Assembly (NCBI GenBank): GCA_028023455.1
Contig: JAQFVV010006507.1
Location: 868,001-932,000, forward strand
Origin: Epiperipatus broadwayi
Taxonomy: Eukaryota > Onychophora > Udeonychophora > Euonychophora > Peripatidae
Length of the DNA stretch: 64,000 bases
Direction: 5' to 3'
Positions 28,617-42,019 of the stretch are shown one piece after another; the first letter of the stretch is position 1, and each line of letters starts with the position of its first letter. The position numbers were made by a program, and so were the translations under genes. Below the pieces are notes generated by a model that did not search any database, was not told where the DNA came from, and saw nothing but the letters and a program-made list of their open reading frames with translations.

Positions 28617-28638
28617 ATATATATATATATATATATAT
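28617..28638. repeat. (AT)n tract joining two elements
   Basis: The whole sequence between the 5-kb repeat and the solo LTR at 28639 is AT repeat. It supplies the ATAT target copy at 28635-28638. Confidence 0.9.
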
Positions 28639-30343
28639 TGATATAGGCACATATAATTTTATCTAAAATTATTATTAAAGTAATCTTTCATAAAAGAAAA
28701 ACAAAATTAAATGTTGAAGAGTTTATTGCAGCTTGTTTTCGAAAAAGATAAGAATTAAATAGTTTTCTAGCGTTAGTTTTTGAAATAAAAAAGCTGCAAT
28801 TAATTAATCAAAAGGGGGGAGGGGGAGTCTTGGTTTGAGAAATGAAACTAAAGGTTTACAAAAGGAAATAAATAGTTTTTATTAGTATTCGTAAAAATAT
28901 AATTTAAAAAGTTAAAACATACAAATCTCTTTTCATTCAAGTTTAATTAAAGAAAAAATAATGTTAAAACTAATATTTGTGCGTATATATGTGCGATTGT
29001 CAACAATAGAATAAATGTTATTATAAAGTTAAAGAAGATTATTATTAAAAAACACGGCAATGGTTATTAATTAAAATATAAAACAACATCTCTGCATGGC
29101 TATTACTAATTAAGCAATCTTGCAAAACACATTTATTAAATGATTATCAATTCGACAACAGATCTTTTCTGGGAATATTTCGACAACACATTGCAGATAT
29201 AAATAGACTCTTTTTATCAGACAGTAATCAGTTCCACAAATTAATTGAGTGAGTGCAGTTCAGAAATTAATTGTGCAGTTAACAAACAAAATGCAGTGTT
29301 GAGAAGATCTTGGTAATGCACGTTTATCTCCAGCCCAGATGTCCGATGAAAACAGCAAGATCTGCCCGTGAAATAATGTCAAAGTAACAACTTAGAAAAT
29401 CTCCATCAGTATCTATTTGTCTCCAATAGTAATAATTGTGAAAATCAGGAAACTCAGCAAGGAAACACCCCAGCTGGCTGGAAGCATTCATACTGGAAAC
29501 ATTCATACTGGAAGAAACAACAAACAAGAAGAAAACAAAGTGTTAAATCTACGTTCAAAATCCTAGGTAAAATATTTGCTTATTTTCGTTATACTGTAAT
29601 AGCCATTGCATTTCATTAATTCGTGCGAATCCTCCAAGAGTCTAATTATATGAACTCGATATCATACATAAATGAACTGTTGATATGTTGTGTGATTAAA
29701 TTTCAAATGCTATGTAGTCCTTTATTATCATTATTATGTGTGTGCATGAGTTAATATGTGCGTGATCATTATATCAATATTTATTAGTTAATTAGAGTGT
29801 TCTGTTATTGAATCTATAGGAATATTTAGACTATTTAGAAATGTTAATTTCAAATATGCGTGTGTTTTATTAGAATTATAAAATGTTTAAATTTAGTAAA
29901 TAAATGTTAGTTAATAAATTATCTTTAAAATTAAAATTATCTGTCGGTCAATTCTTTTTATCAATTCTTTTACCAAATTCTTTTATCAATTCTTTTTATA
30001 AATTCTTTGTATCAATTCCTTTTTATCAAGTCTTTCAACCACTAATTAAGTATAATCTATTAGTGATTACAAACAACTGAACTAGTCGTGGATTTAGGTG
30101 TTGAGTTAGTGGCCACTCTTCAAAGTGCGTTGTTTATTCTTTTAGAATAAGCAGCTGGCACCCATGTTTATACACAAACAAAAAAAAAGTGCTTTGAACT
30201 TGGTGTTGAACTCAACATATCCTGGAAATGTAACACTAGTTATATACTTTATAGCTATCGTTTGGGCATACATACTTTCCGAGTATGTTCTTCTCTGCCT
30301 AAGAGACCGGTGTTTCGGATCCACACATATCGAACCCAGTTCA
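28639..30343 (+). mobile_element. Solo LTR inserted in (AT)n, relative of the 38916-45392 LTRs
   Basis: The 1705-bp segment begins TGATATAGG and ends CCCAGTTCA, with ATAT on both sides (28635-28638 and 30344-30347). It shares with the complete element a G-rich block near its start, the promoter motif GCAGATATAAATAG (TATA at 29198-29206) and an identical 24-base stretch at 29941-29964 (reverse complement at 39274-39297). The promoter and downstream AATAAA sites (about 29900) give plus orientation. Small open frames at 29324-29527 and 30142-30361 lie inside the LTR and have no recognisable product. Confidence 0.8.
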
Positions 30344-30360
30344 ATATATATATATATATA
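30344..30360. repeat. (AT)n tract joining two elements
   Basis: It lies between the solo LTR end at 30343 and the next element beginning AGTGCC or TGCC at 30361. Confidence 0.9.
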
Positions 30361-31808
30361 GTGCCATTACAATTTAGTCATTAGCTAAATTTTTAGTAAT
30401 GTGCATGATAGAAAATGTGGAACAAATATCATCATCACATTTTTATATAGTAAATGAAGCTGTAGGGCATCCAAGTTTAAACCCTGCAAGATCCAGTTCT
30501 AAAAGCTTAAGTCATAAAGAAAGTGGGACCACAGTTATATACATTAATTGTTTGTGGGTTGATAAAAACTCAAAAATAGTAGTACACACATTTAATAGTT
30601 ATTTTTTTTGTTAAAAAAAATAAAGTTATAACTTGTTACACATATATAGACAGTGTATGTGTGAGCTATTTAATTGTTTCATATTTCAAGCATTAAACTC
30701 TCTTCAAAACTAACCTACATTTGCTAAATTCTAATTTTTTATTCTATTTTTATTTTATTATTGTCTGTTTCTATTTTTATTTTTCTATGATTGTAATATT
30801 ATGATTTCAAAATGATTATAATTGGGGATTGGAAGGTTAAAAATTTAATTTTAAATATTAAGGTCATAATTTGTAAAAAAAAAAAACATTTGGATTATTG
30901 TAATAAGCCAGCTTTATAAATGAGTTGAATAAGTGTGTGTGTACATTACATACATAAATGTACATTTTATTACATATTGAAAAAGAAAGGAAAGATATAT
31001 TAAATTATATATGTTTTATTTTTATTTTTTTAAAACAATTTTGTTTTTATAAAAGTTGGTTTTCTGTTAAAAACTCAGACAGTGTCAGATACATGAGGAA
31101 AAAAGAATTAAGACAATTTTTACTTCAAAACAGGATTAGTCTGAAAAATCAAGATAGTGTGATTTAAAAAAAATGTTTCCAGAGAAAGTCACACTATCAC
31201 TCTAATTGGGTGAGTTGAATCAAAAATAAACTAGAAAAATCTGTCTGGGAAAAATCAGTTGTTATAGAGACTTTTAAAATTATTGAAACTAAAGCAGACA
31301 AAAATTTTAAATTCTGCTAGATAACCTTTTTTTTTTTTAAATCATTTTTTTAATATCAAGCTTTGAATATTGAAAATATAAGGACAGTGGGCTAGGAAAA
31401 ATATATATTTTTTCATCTGTCAACCAGACTCATCATCAACCAGCATATCATATAGAAGAAAGTGCCTTGTCTGAAAATAATATTCTACACCTTTCAACTG
31501 ACCGAGAGAAATAAGATGTTTTTTTTTTAAATAGAAAGAAGAAAACATTCACCTGCATTTAAAAGCTGAAGAAAATGAATAATCTACAGAACAATGTTAA
31601 ATCATCGAGTTCAATTAAATCCAGTAACTGAGTTTAAACCCAAGAAAATTTATAAATGTAAAAACAACTGCTGTACTTCATCCACTAAAAGAATCATGCT
31701 TGACAGGAAGAAAAAAAGTTAATATAATGATTTCCAAATTGTCCACTAAAGCAAATAACCTCAATGGAATCATCATCATCAAATAATTATACACTTTAAG
31801 AAAGAGAT
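30361..31808 (+). mobile_element. 5'-truncated internal region of the Region 1 element family
   Basis: From about 31515 the sequence matches 4600-4910. Upstream, 30958-31500 is K-, E- and N-rich in broken frames (69 codons open at 30958-31167) and lies where the gag-like frame should be. The primer site and 5' LTR are missing. It ends TTTAAGAAAGAGAT, a polypurine tract, directly before the LTR. Confidence 0.5.
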
Positions 31809-33754
31809 TGTTCCAGAGAAACATGGAAATTGTTGCTGCCAAAGATAGACATTGAACAAGATAAATTTGAATCATTGGAAGTCGTGGCCAAAGAATGGAA
31901 CTGGTAATATGAATTTTTTTATGTTTTCTTTATAATATCAGAGACTTAGTAAAATTTTAGTAACAGAGTGGTATATTTTTGTTTAAAGAATGTTTAGAAC
32001 AACCAGGATCAATTGAAACCAAGAATTTTTTAATAACGATAAACATAGGCTTTGTTAATGAATTTGTATGTACTAAAATTATGAGTCTATTAACCTAAAG
32101 TCATGAAATGTTATTAATATGTAAAATATTTTTTTTATTATTATTTTGTTTTAAATAATATTTTTGTTATTATAGGAATAAAACACGCACATACATAATA
32201 TAATAATACTTGTTGCATATATATAGTTTTGTGTGAATGTAAAATAATAGGCAGATTAGAAATATTAGATTATTGTGTTTTAAGTTAAAGTATAGTATTT
32301 CAGAGGATAAAAGGGAGGGGGAGAAAATAATTTAAAACTTGTTCTGGAAATCTTGCTCTTTCACTTCTACTAACATTTTTTTATCATTCTACTTTGCCTG
32401 TTAGATTATAAAAGTATGTGTGAAAGAGAAAAGAAGTAAAAAAAGAGTGAATATTTTTTTTTATGAAATATTTTCTTGTGAATCCAAAATGTTAGCAAAC
32501 TTGGTATCCAAATTAATGTATATATTTTTGACAGGAAAGGGGGAAGAATTCAAAATTAACTTTATGATTGCCAGATAATCACTTATTGTTCTCATTATTA
32601 TTTCATATAAAATTTTGGTTTTATTTTAAATTATTTGTAGATTTTTGTAATAAATTAATAAATGTTAAATTGTTTTATTAAACAAAGCATATGTATTTTA
32701 TTGATAATAGTCTTTATTCGTTGTGATCATTCATCATCAATGGTTGAATATTGGTCATTTAAGATATGATTAAATATGCTAAGATTAACAATAGTTATGA
32801 ATTTCTTTAAGATTTAGGTTTTATGTTTATGCTTAGTCCAAAAGCTGTGGTTGAAACCATTATCATTATCATTATCATCATCATCAACAACAATGTTTTG
32901 ATTAATGAGCTAAATAAATGTTCAAAGGCCATAAATAAATATTGATTTCATAGTATATAGTGATTTCTTAGTATTATTATAACCACCATCCCATCATCTA
33001 TTACATGCAAGAATGAGTGAATTGCCATCCTAAATTAATAGTAATCTGAGCTAGTAAAACTTATAAAAAATATTGAAACCCATTTGTTATGTTTAGATCT
33101 AAGAAATAATTTCTGTCTAATGAATTTTATATATTCCACTTTAGTTTTAGGATGTTTTATGCTTACCTAAATATCAGTGCATACATTGATATGGCTCTAA
33201 AAGCAAAATCCTCCATTTTTATTAGAAATAAAGTACCAATAAGGAATTCAAACCTGGTAAATGTGAAAAGGTTATAAGATATAAAGATATAACTGTGTCT
33301 AGATTCAGACAATCTAGTGGTGCCCTGCTAGACCATATTAACTTGGTACTTGTTTGAATATGCACTTGAGATCCAAACAAAAGATAGGAGTGAGTAATCT
33401 GTATACCTGTGAAGTTATTTTGAGTTATCAGTGTACTCACCTACTTGGTGTTATTTCCTTTCCTGAGTTATAATAACTCGTTCTTAATAATTTGTTTATA
33501 ATTATTGATATTATGATATCTTTAGAAATCTAATTATAGAAATATGTTTCATTTAATCCAATCACCCTTAATATGATTGATATCTCAGTCTGATCTTTTG
33601 TTTAAAAGCCACTACTCAGGTTAAATAATTCTTTTCTTTTTGGTATAAAATAAAAGCTACAACTCTTTTCCATTTATTAAGCTAAATATTTATATTTGAA
33701 ACTTTTCTTAATTATTTAATATATCTGGATCTTATGATCAACATTAATGTTACA
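31809..33754 (+). mobile_element. 3' LTR of the Region 1 family, ending at (AT)n
   Basis: The 1946-bp LTR begins TGTTCCAGAG and ends TGTTACA, close in length to 353-2327. Most of it aligns to copies 1-3, including the ATC run near 32870-32890. The right flank is ATAT repeat, as expected for a TSD in (TA)n. Confidence 0.7.
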
Positions 33755-33770
33755 ATATATATATATATAT
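33755..33770. repeat. (AT)n tract joining two elements
   Basis: It separates the LTR end at 33754 from the second 5-kb repeat. Confidence 0.9.
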
Positions 33771-36700
33771 AGTGCCCTTTTCTATAGGTCAGAAATAGTC
33801 CATTACAGTAAATTACTAAAAATTTTAAATTTAGAATATGTTCTCTTGATATGTTGATTATATTTTATTAATATTATCTTAAAAGTATGATTTGAAGCTA
33901 ATGAAATTATGTAATGCATACAATTATAATGAATCACTTAAGAACAGTTAAATAAAGATAAAAATATTATTTCATATTGTTGTAAAAGATGGCCATAATA
34001 AATATCTCAGCTATAAATATTTAAAAGTATGTTTAAAAGTTAAATTTTAATAGTTTTAAACTTATAGTTAAGTAAATGTTATATTTCATTTTATAAATCA
34101 TATTTAATAATCATATTTAATATTGTATATTTTAAAAGTATGTTTTGTGGTAGTGAAAGTTATATTTAATTCTATGTTTTCCAAATTATTATTCCAAATT
34201 ATATAATTATATTATTTTATTTAATACAATAAGTGTAGCAATTTATTATTCCTAGACAGAAATTGGGAATAGTCTGTCTTGATTATTAATCATGTGACTT
34301 ATGTAATTTTGAGATGCACACACTTGCTTGCTAGAATTTAGATTAGTCTAGTTCAAAGTATTTTAGAATTGCATTATAGAATTGAATGTAATTATTACCT
34401 ATCATAAAAGTTAATTTTAATTATTAAGTTACCTATCGTTATAAATGTTTAAATATTGTAATAAAAATGAAGACAGTTAATAAGAAAGTTAAATATTTTG
34501 TTAAAATAAAAATAGATAAATTAAATATTAAAAGTGGGATAATTTATTAAATATTCTTTGAAAAAGTCTTTTAAAATACTTAAGTAATTTAATAAAGTAA
34601 TAATTGACTTAAAGTTAGTATTTTAAATAATATTTTGTAAGTTTTAATATGTCATAATTTTTATTTTGAAATTTAATTGTGTAAGTTTGCAACATATGCT
34701 AATTTGGTATCGAACTAAAAGTAAGAATCAACCAATAGGATAAGGTATTCTTACATGGTATAAGTACCATTGCAGTTGAATTATCAGGGGGTGATTAATA
34801 ACATTTTAAAGGTAGCTGAATCATATCAGAACCTATCAAGATGATTTTAATTTTAATTTTATTATTTTAGTGCTCTTTTCTAATTTTATTTGTAAAGCTA
34901 ATTGATATTTTTAAAAAGTATTTTGCAAAAAGAGAGTGTAAACTAAACAAATATTTTAATAACTTCATTTAATATGTGCTAGTTTTTTTTTAAAGTTTTC
35001 TTACCAGGTGTATTTTGTCAAAAATCAAATGGATATACCAAGATGTAAAATATATTCAATTTATAATATTTTAAAAATGTCTATAATATTTGTATATACA
35101 GTTTCATTAGTGCTGAACAAGAGGACTGTTCTAATGAATAAAATAGCAGTATGGACATTATACAAGAAACTTAAATGGAAAAAAAACTGTTTGCCATCTA
35201 AAAAGTAAAGACACATTATTTTTGTATAATAAGATAAGCTTGTCCAAAATTAAGAAGCAAGAAGACAAGTATACTTTATGATAAATTTGTAGAAATATGG
35301 AAGTTATAAAAGTAAATGTTATATCCTTTGTGAAGGAAACATTTAAAAAAAAATATTTTACAAGAAATTATTTAGGAAAAGACTCATGGAGAATATTTAC
35401 TAAAACATGTATATTACAAAAAAACCTAAAGTCTAAAATGGTTAATACACACTTATAAAAGTTTGTTTGGAAAACCTGAAAATTAAGAATAATTAAACAC
35501 TGAAAATAATTACTAAATCGAAATAAATTTACTAAGGATGAAACCTATAAAGAAAGTGAATATATGATTAAATAGAAGGATGGTACCATGGAAATATATT
35601 TATATTGTGCAAAAGTTTATCAGATAGATTAAGTTAAGCCAAATGGAACATAATGCATTACTACACCAATATGGAATATTCTAGGAAGCTTCATGGGATT
35701 ATTTTTTAGTATTATGATTTCAATAAGCATCATTCTGGACTATAAAAGTTATAAACTATTATTTTATTAACTATTGCGGAATAGATTGATGATTATTTTA
35801 TTTAATTTTCAAGATTTTAAATGACATCACAATTTTTTTATTATTATTTTTAAAACCTAAGATTTTCATGCCAGAAGTTTGGATGACACTTCTGCAGGAA
35901 ACACATTGTCTTGTTCATCGTTATAGCAATGGAGGAAGTGTAGAGAAGCGCTTTGAAGTGAACATTTAAAAAAAAAAAACTCTCGAGAAAATAATAAACA
36001 TTTTTGAATTTTATCAAGAACCTTCGTCAAATGAAAAGTTAATTGAAGATATACATAATTATAGTTGTGATTTTTTTTATTTATTTATTAACTTAGTTAA
36101 AATGTAAATTTTCTGTCTTAAAAGATTAGGAACATGAACATTAATCTATTGATAACATTAAAAATCTATAATATAATAATTTTAATAATTTAAATTAGAA
36201 CATTTAAATAGAAGCCTGGATGTATATTTTTTATGTATGCAATGTTATATATAGTTGGAGAAAATAAGACTCAAAAGTGATAATGATGAGCTAATGTCAC
36301 TTGGTAATAATTAATAATTTATTGATATTTATTGTGATGTATTTTCTTTTTTTTCTTTTTTTACAGATTGCCTATGAAATAATGTATGAAGTATGAATGT
36401 TAAAATATATGCAGTATACAACATTTTAAACATTATGAGATCAGGATTTATTTGGGAATATGCATGCTATGATTTTATACTTGTAATATAACCCAACATG
36501 ATAATAAATATTTATGTGATTCTTTTTAAAAAAAATTTTCATATTATTGGCTGTTCAAGTATTATCTGATTACTTTGTAAATGGTTTAGAATATAGAATA
36601 AAGAAGTAAACAAACTTTTCTTATGGATAAATAAGATTTCTCTAATTATAGTTGAATTTTATTTATTATTTGAATATGCAAGCTAGAAATTTGTCCATGT

Positions 36701-38895
36701 AAGACCTTATAAATCTTTAGGAAATAAGAATAGGATAGTGACCTGGTATTAATAATATGGTAAGCATGAATCCATGAGATTATTAAGTTAGTATATTTGG
36801 GGAATATTAACAGTATTTTATAATATTTGTGAATGTGCAATGCATTTAACAAGAGCCCTGTAATTGTATATTTGTTTTGGACAATGTTTATTTTTTTTGG
36901 AGTATTGATGTTCAATAAAGTTGAAGCGGAATAGCTTGACATCATTTATATTATTTGAGGATATTAGATGGAATAGATCTTGCCTCTAGTTTTATAAATA
37001 CACTGTGCCATGGTATATTTTTATTCGATATGAGTTATGAATTATACTCTAGTTTTTTTTTCCTATCCTACAAATTTATTCACTATCTAGTTTTCCAAAA
37101 AGTAGCTACATCATATGGTATGGTATATTTAAAAGAAAATAATAGATGATTTAGAGTTAAATATATGCAATTCTTTGGAATGAGATGAGTTGATTTACTT
37201 GTATGAAGAAATGGAATTTGTATGAATTGGAAATGAAAATCCAATGGACTTCAAATGAAAGAATCATAAATATGTTATAGATTTATTTTATTTTGGAAAT
37301 AAATATAAGATCTTAAGAATAAAATATGTAAAGCAAAGTTGCTTTTGAAATATTAAATACTATTAAAATATTTATTTCAATTTTTAAAATGAGTACTGCA
37401 TACTTTTAATATAATTCTATAAAGTAAAAACGATCTACACAATAAGTTTAGGTACAATTTATATTTATTCAATAATAGAGAATGTATTAGTAGTTATAAT
37501 TATATAGTAATATAGTATTGTTATAATGGAATGTATTATAGTTAATAAATACAGTGTAGTGAACAATAGTATCGATGATTTAAAAATAAATTATCAAAAG
37601 ATATTTTACATAATATCGTTAAAATTGCTAAAGTGAAATTGCCTAGTAAAAAAGAGGATATCCATGTTTTTCAATTCGTATTATTTTATGTTTATCTGCA
37701 CTATGTTTTCTATAGATGTTTTAATAAAAAAAGAAGCATACTTAAATAATAGCTAAAGGATGTAAGAATATATTTTGAGTAAGCATTAAATAAGTGTAAT
37801 TTTTTTTATATAAGATTGATCAAACAGGGATTAATAATATTGTATTATTTTATCATATTTTTTGTTGATTTAAATCAGAGTAAAGACTTAACGAGGTTGA
37901 AATATAAAGAATGTATAATGGTACCAATGTTTAAGATGTTTTAAATGTACATATTGTAAATAAATTGTTATATTGTTAATGTTATAATAAACTTTGTTAA
38001 AATTTGTTTTCTCAAAATTTGTGTGTTTGGTTTATTATTTTTCCATCTTCATGAATTTAAACACAGAGTTAATAAAATTAAACACAATATTTTTTGCACA
38101 GAAATAAATAAAGAGTTATTTTAAGAATTGGACTATTTATTAAGTAATCATAATTTTACATTATCTTATGGTCATAAATTAGTTATCATAATAATACATT
38201 GAATTATATGCTATTCGTTGCCACACACCTTTGTTTGTCAGATTATCAAATGCTACCATGTATTTATTATATTATCACATGAAGATAAAAGATTATATTA
38301 AATTATTTTATTATGATAATAAAAATATAGCAAAAAGAAAAGATATACAGAATTCGTTCATACAATGAAGAATAATATTATTTGTTATTATTGATTTAAG
38401 TGTAGTAGATTATAACATAAAAATCCCTTCTCATATTTTACTACCGTAATTTTTATTAACTTAGAATACATTTATGAACCTGAGATTTTTGTAGGGCTAA
38501 ATTATTATGAATAGAAGATTAAGATTTAATTATTAGCTTAATCTTAGTGAGTAGGATTTATTAAAGTCGTAAGGATGCTATAAGTTTGTTTATTGTAATA
38601 ATAATAAGAGGGGATATTGTTCTTATGCCATTAAGGTAGTATCCTGTAGGATATTGGCTCAATGTAATCTAACTTGTCACCTGCATTTTCACTTCCAAGT
38701 CTCATGAAATTATTAAATATTTATTTAATTTTTTTTTTTATAAACTGAACCTTATTCGTATTTTATATTTGAGCTAGTGAAACATTTAATTTTAATGCTG
38801 AATATTTTATTTATTAATTATTAACTGAGCTAGAACCCGTTTTATTTTATATAATATACTTCCCGGAAGTGAGGATGCAAATGGACCAGGTTATA
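33771..38895 (+). mobile_element. About 5-kb non-coding repeat (probable giant solo LTR), copy 2
   Basis: This 5125-bp unit is bounded by (AT)n on both sides. It begins AGTGCCC and ends GGTTATA, consistent with mutated TGTGCCC and GGTTACA. It is the inverted, uninterrupted counterpart of 22050-28616. A TATAAAAG box at 35741 and an AATAAA near 37985 would give U3, R and U5 of about 2.0, 2.2 and 0.9 kb if this is an LTR. Open frames (for example 36646-36945, 99 aa) show no domain. No primer site, polypurine tract or duplicated end is visible inside, so I see no internal region. Confidence 0.6.
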
Positions 38896-38915
38896 ATATA
38901 TATATATATATATAT
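38896..38915. repeat. (AT)n tract, target of the gag-only element
   Basis: It provides the ATAT copy at 38912-38915 before the LTR start. Confidence 0.9.
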
Positions 38916-40513
38916 TGTACCGGGTTGAACCACTGAAACCACCTACTTATACGTATATATAAGTTTTGGCCAGTTTCAAACTCCTTCATAATACATTTAT
39001 AATCTTATAAAGGTTACGTGAACGAACCGGCACGTTCGCGCAACTTGGGAGATCTTATTGATAGCTTTAACTATCAAAACTGGCCCATCTCGGCTACTAG
39101 ATTCAAACCCCTACTATCCAAATACTTTATTTGTTTTGGAGTAAACTCCAGGGCACCAGCTAGTCTGAAGACTAACATATTCGGGCAGTAGGCTCATAAT
39201 CCAGCGCTCGAAACAATTCCCTTAACTAGCCCAGTCTAATTTTAATCAGTAATAAAATATTGGTAAGAAGAGATTGATAAAAAGAATTGACCGACAGATA
39301 AAGTTTAAATTTAAAGACAATTTATTTTAATCAACATTAATTAAGTTTAAAGATAATTTACTAACTAACATAAATGCATTATAAACATTTTATAAATCCA
39401 ATTTTAACACACGCACATTTTTAAATTAACACATGATAGTATATTTTATGAAAAAAGCAAAAATAATCTTTGACATTTTAAATTATCTCACATTCGCAAA
39501 CATAATAATAAAGCATTTATAGCATTTGAAACTCACGCACACATATCAATAGTTCATTTTATGTATGATAGAGTTCATATAATTTGAATCTTGAATATTT
39601 ACGGATTACAGTGGTGACTACTACGTGTAAATGATAATAATAAAACATATACCTAGGATTTGTTTTCTTGTTGTTGGCTACTTCTGCTGCTTCTGATGGA
39701 TTATATCTAACTGGTTAGATTTTGTTTATTGAAGAGAATTTATGGTAATCCGTTGGTTTCTTCTTGGAGACAGTTGCACGTTTTGACGGAGGGTTTCAGA
39801 GTTGTTATGCCGACATTATTTCACAGGCAAGTTGTTATGATCTTGTTGAACTCAAAAGGCTGAAGTACAAGTGTATATTTCCAAGGCTGCTCAACAGTGC
39901 ATGTTGGTTGCTGTATGCATAGTAGAAATTGTACTGAAGCAAACTGTCACTGGAAACTAGACTGAATTGCAAACTCCAACTGAATGTACGGTAAAATCTA
40001 GCTATTTATATCTGAATTGTTTTCGTTTTTATATCCTCTGGGAATAAGTGCAATAGGTGTTGTCGAAATTCCTTGATAAATAATCCTATGACAACATGTT
40101 TTTTGATTGATTGTTTGATTAGTAGTAGCTATTTTAAAATGTGTCGTTTTCATATCTTTAATTAGTAGTCCACCTCTGTGCTTTTAAATACATTTCGTTT
40201 CAATATTTATTTATTTTTTAATATTATTCTAACATGCATTTATCTTATTAATGAGCTAACATTTATTTCTATTTACCATCGCACATATATACACATTTAT
40301 TCTACTAAACTGGAATGAAAAGAGATTTTTAACTTTTATTTTATAATAATAACACTCTTTCTTTTATAAACTCTTTGTTTTTTTATAGAAAAACTCCCTC
40401 TCCCCTCTTTAAAAAATTAATTGTAACTTTCAAATTCTTTTTTTCGAAAGATTTTGATAATAATTTTTATACAAAATTATTTTATATACATGTGCCAATT
40501 TGGCATTGGCACA
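38916..40513 (-). mobile_element. 3' LTR of the gag-only element
   Basis: The 1598-bp LTR runs TGTACCGGG to TTGGCACA on the plus strand. Read on the minus strand it begins TGTGCCAATGCC. A TATAAATAG box lies about 500 bases in, with AATAAA about 700 bases further. The 5' end has a short inverted repeat (TGCCAA and TTGGCA). Confidence 0.92.
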
Positions 40514-40537
40514 TTACACCCCCCTCTGTTTTAGAGT
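40514..40537 (-). promoter_or_regulatory. Polypurine tract of the gag-only element
   Basis: On the minus strand AACAGAGGGGGGTGTAA directly precedes the 3' LTR start TGTGCC. This is the canonical place and composition for the plus-strand primer. Confidence 0.85.
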
Positions 40538-40625
40538 AAAATGCATCATTTTTGACCATTTTATCTCTTGCAATTTTAATTGTTGACTATAAAGATTGAT
40601 TAATTTTTTATTTTAGATAATTCCT

Positions 40626-41297
40626 ACACATGTGTATACATGCAGCATAATTCTACACCTACTAATATTCTAGATATCGAGTTATTACTAGACTTGCTTA
40701 CAAGGAATCTATAATAAATAAATCCCTTTTTGCATGCATCATAAAGTGCCGCAGTTCCAAGAAAATAACCTAAAAGGATATCTGGATAAATACATTTAAG
40801 ATACGCATCATGAGGTATCGTATTTACCGAATATTACCAGTGTATGTGCACGTATATACCCATGCATAATTACACACTCTTAATACACATTAGATTGACT
40901 TTATATTTTTATTACTAATCTTATAATATTATTTGTAAATCGTTACGAACATCTTTATTTAACACATGTGTATACGTACAGCATAATTCTGCACCTACTA
41001 ATATTCTAGATATCGAATTATTACTGGACTTGCTTACAGGGAATCTATAATAAATAAGTCCCTTTTTGCACTCAATCATAAGGTGCAGCAGTACCAAGAA
41101 AATAACCTAAAAGGATATCTGGATAAATACATTTAAGTTACTTATGATAAGATATCGTATTTACCAAATATTACCAGTGTATGTGCACGTATATACACAT
41201 GTATACTTACACACTCTTAATACACCTTAGATTGACTTTTATTTTTTTATTAATAATCTTCCAACCTTATTTTTAAATTTACACGAACAATATTTTA
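40626..41297. repeat. 336-bp direct duplication in the untranslated interior
   Basis: Two adjacent copies (40626-40961 and 40962-about 41297) share long blocks such as AATATTCTAGATATCGA and AAGGATATCTGGATAAATAC. They lie between the gag stop and the polypurine tract and carry no ORF. Confidence 0.85.
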
Positions 41298-42019
41298 CAC
41301 TATTCATTTATATTCCAATATTATTTATAACCTTTAAGAAACATTATTTAAATAAGATTTTTAATCATTACGAACATTACTTTAAATATTAGTTTTAGGG
41401 TACTATTTTTAAACCATTATTTTAACTTCTTTATCTATGTGTGTTTATTCAGACAAACTATTGTTATTATATTATGATCCATTATTTATTCAACTTTTAT
41501 TAACTTGCGTATATTCAAAACTATTTTATTTTAATGTGCGCGTACTCATAAAAAAAAAACTGTTTTATTTTATTGCGATTCATTTGTTATGCAAATATCT
41601 AACTTGATTTTATTCTAGAAATCCTGTTATCTTTTTCATTTATTTAATTCTACAACCATTTTCATTTTGCTGGTCTATTTTGATTTTACACATTTTTTTT
41701 TGTTTAGGTCATGCTCCGCTATGTTCTAGACTTATGAGCTGGGATATCAATATCATCGATAAGACATAATCGAGGGTTTTGACATAAATTGTTTATCGTT
41801 GCTTTAAAAATTTAAAAACTCTAAGATTATTATTTATTTACTGAGACTACCTTTAATCATTTTTAATTATTCAACTAACTTGATACTCATTTTTTTCATT
41901 TATTTCATTAAAATTGTTAAACATTTTTCATTATTCCGAGTCCATGGTCGTTAATAACTAGGTCAAGCCGGTGAATCCGTCAGATTACATATTTTTAATT
42001 TTTGTCTGGTGGTTCTTTA

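Noticed and set aside
36646-37149. 99- and 64-codon ORFs in the 5-kb repeat
   Set aside because: No domain or gene-like composition; I did not find a matching open frame in the inverted copy.
33771-38895. Helitron, Penelope or Maverick origin for the 5-kb repeat
   Set aside because: No CTRR end with hairpin, no terminal inverted repeats beyond short LTR-type ends, and no replicase, GIY-YIG or polymerase remnants.
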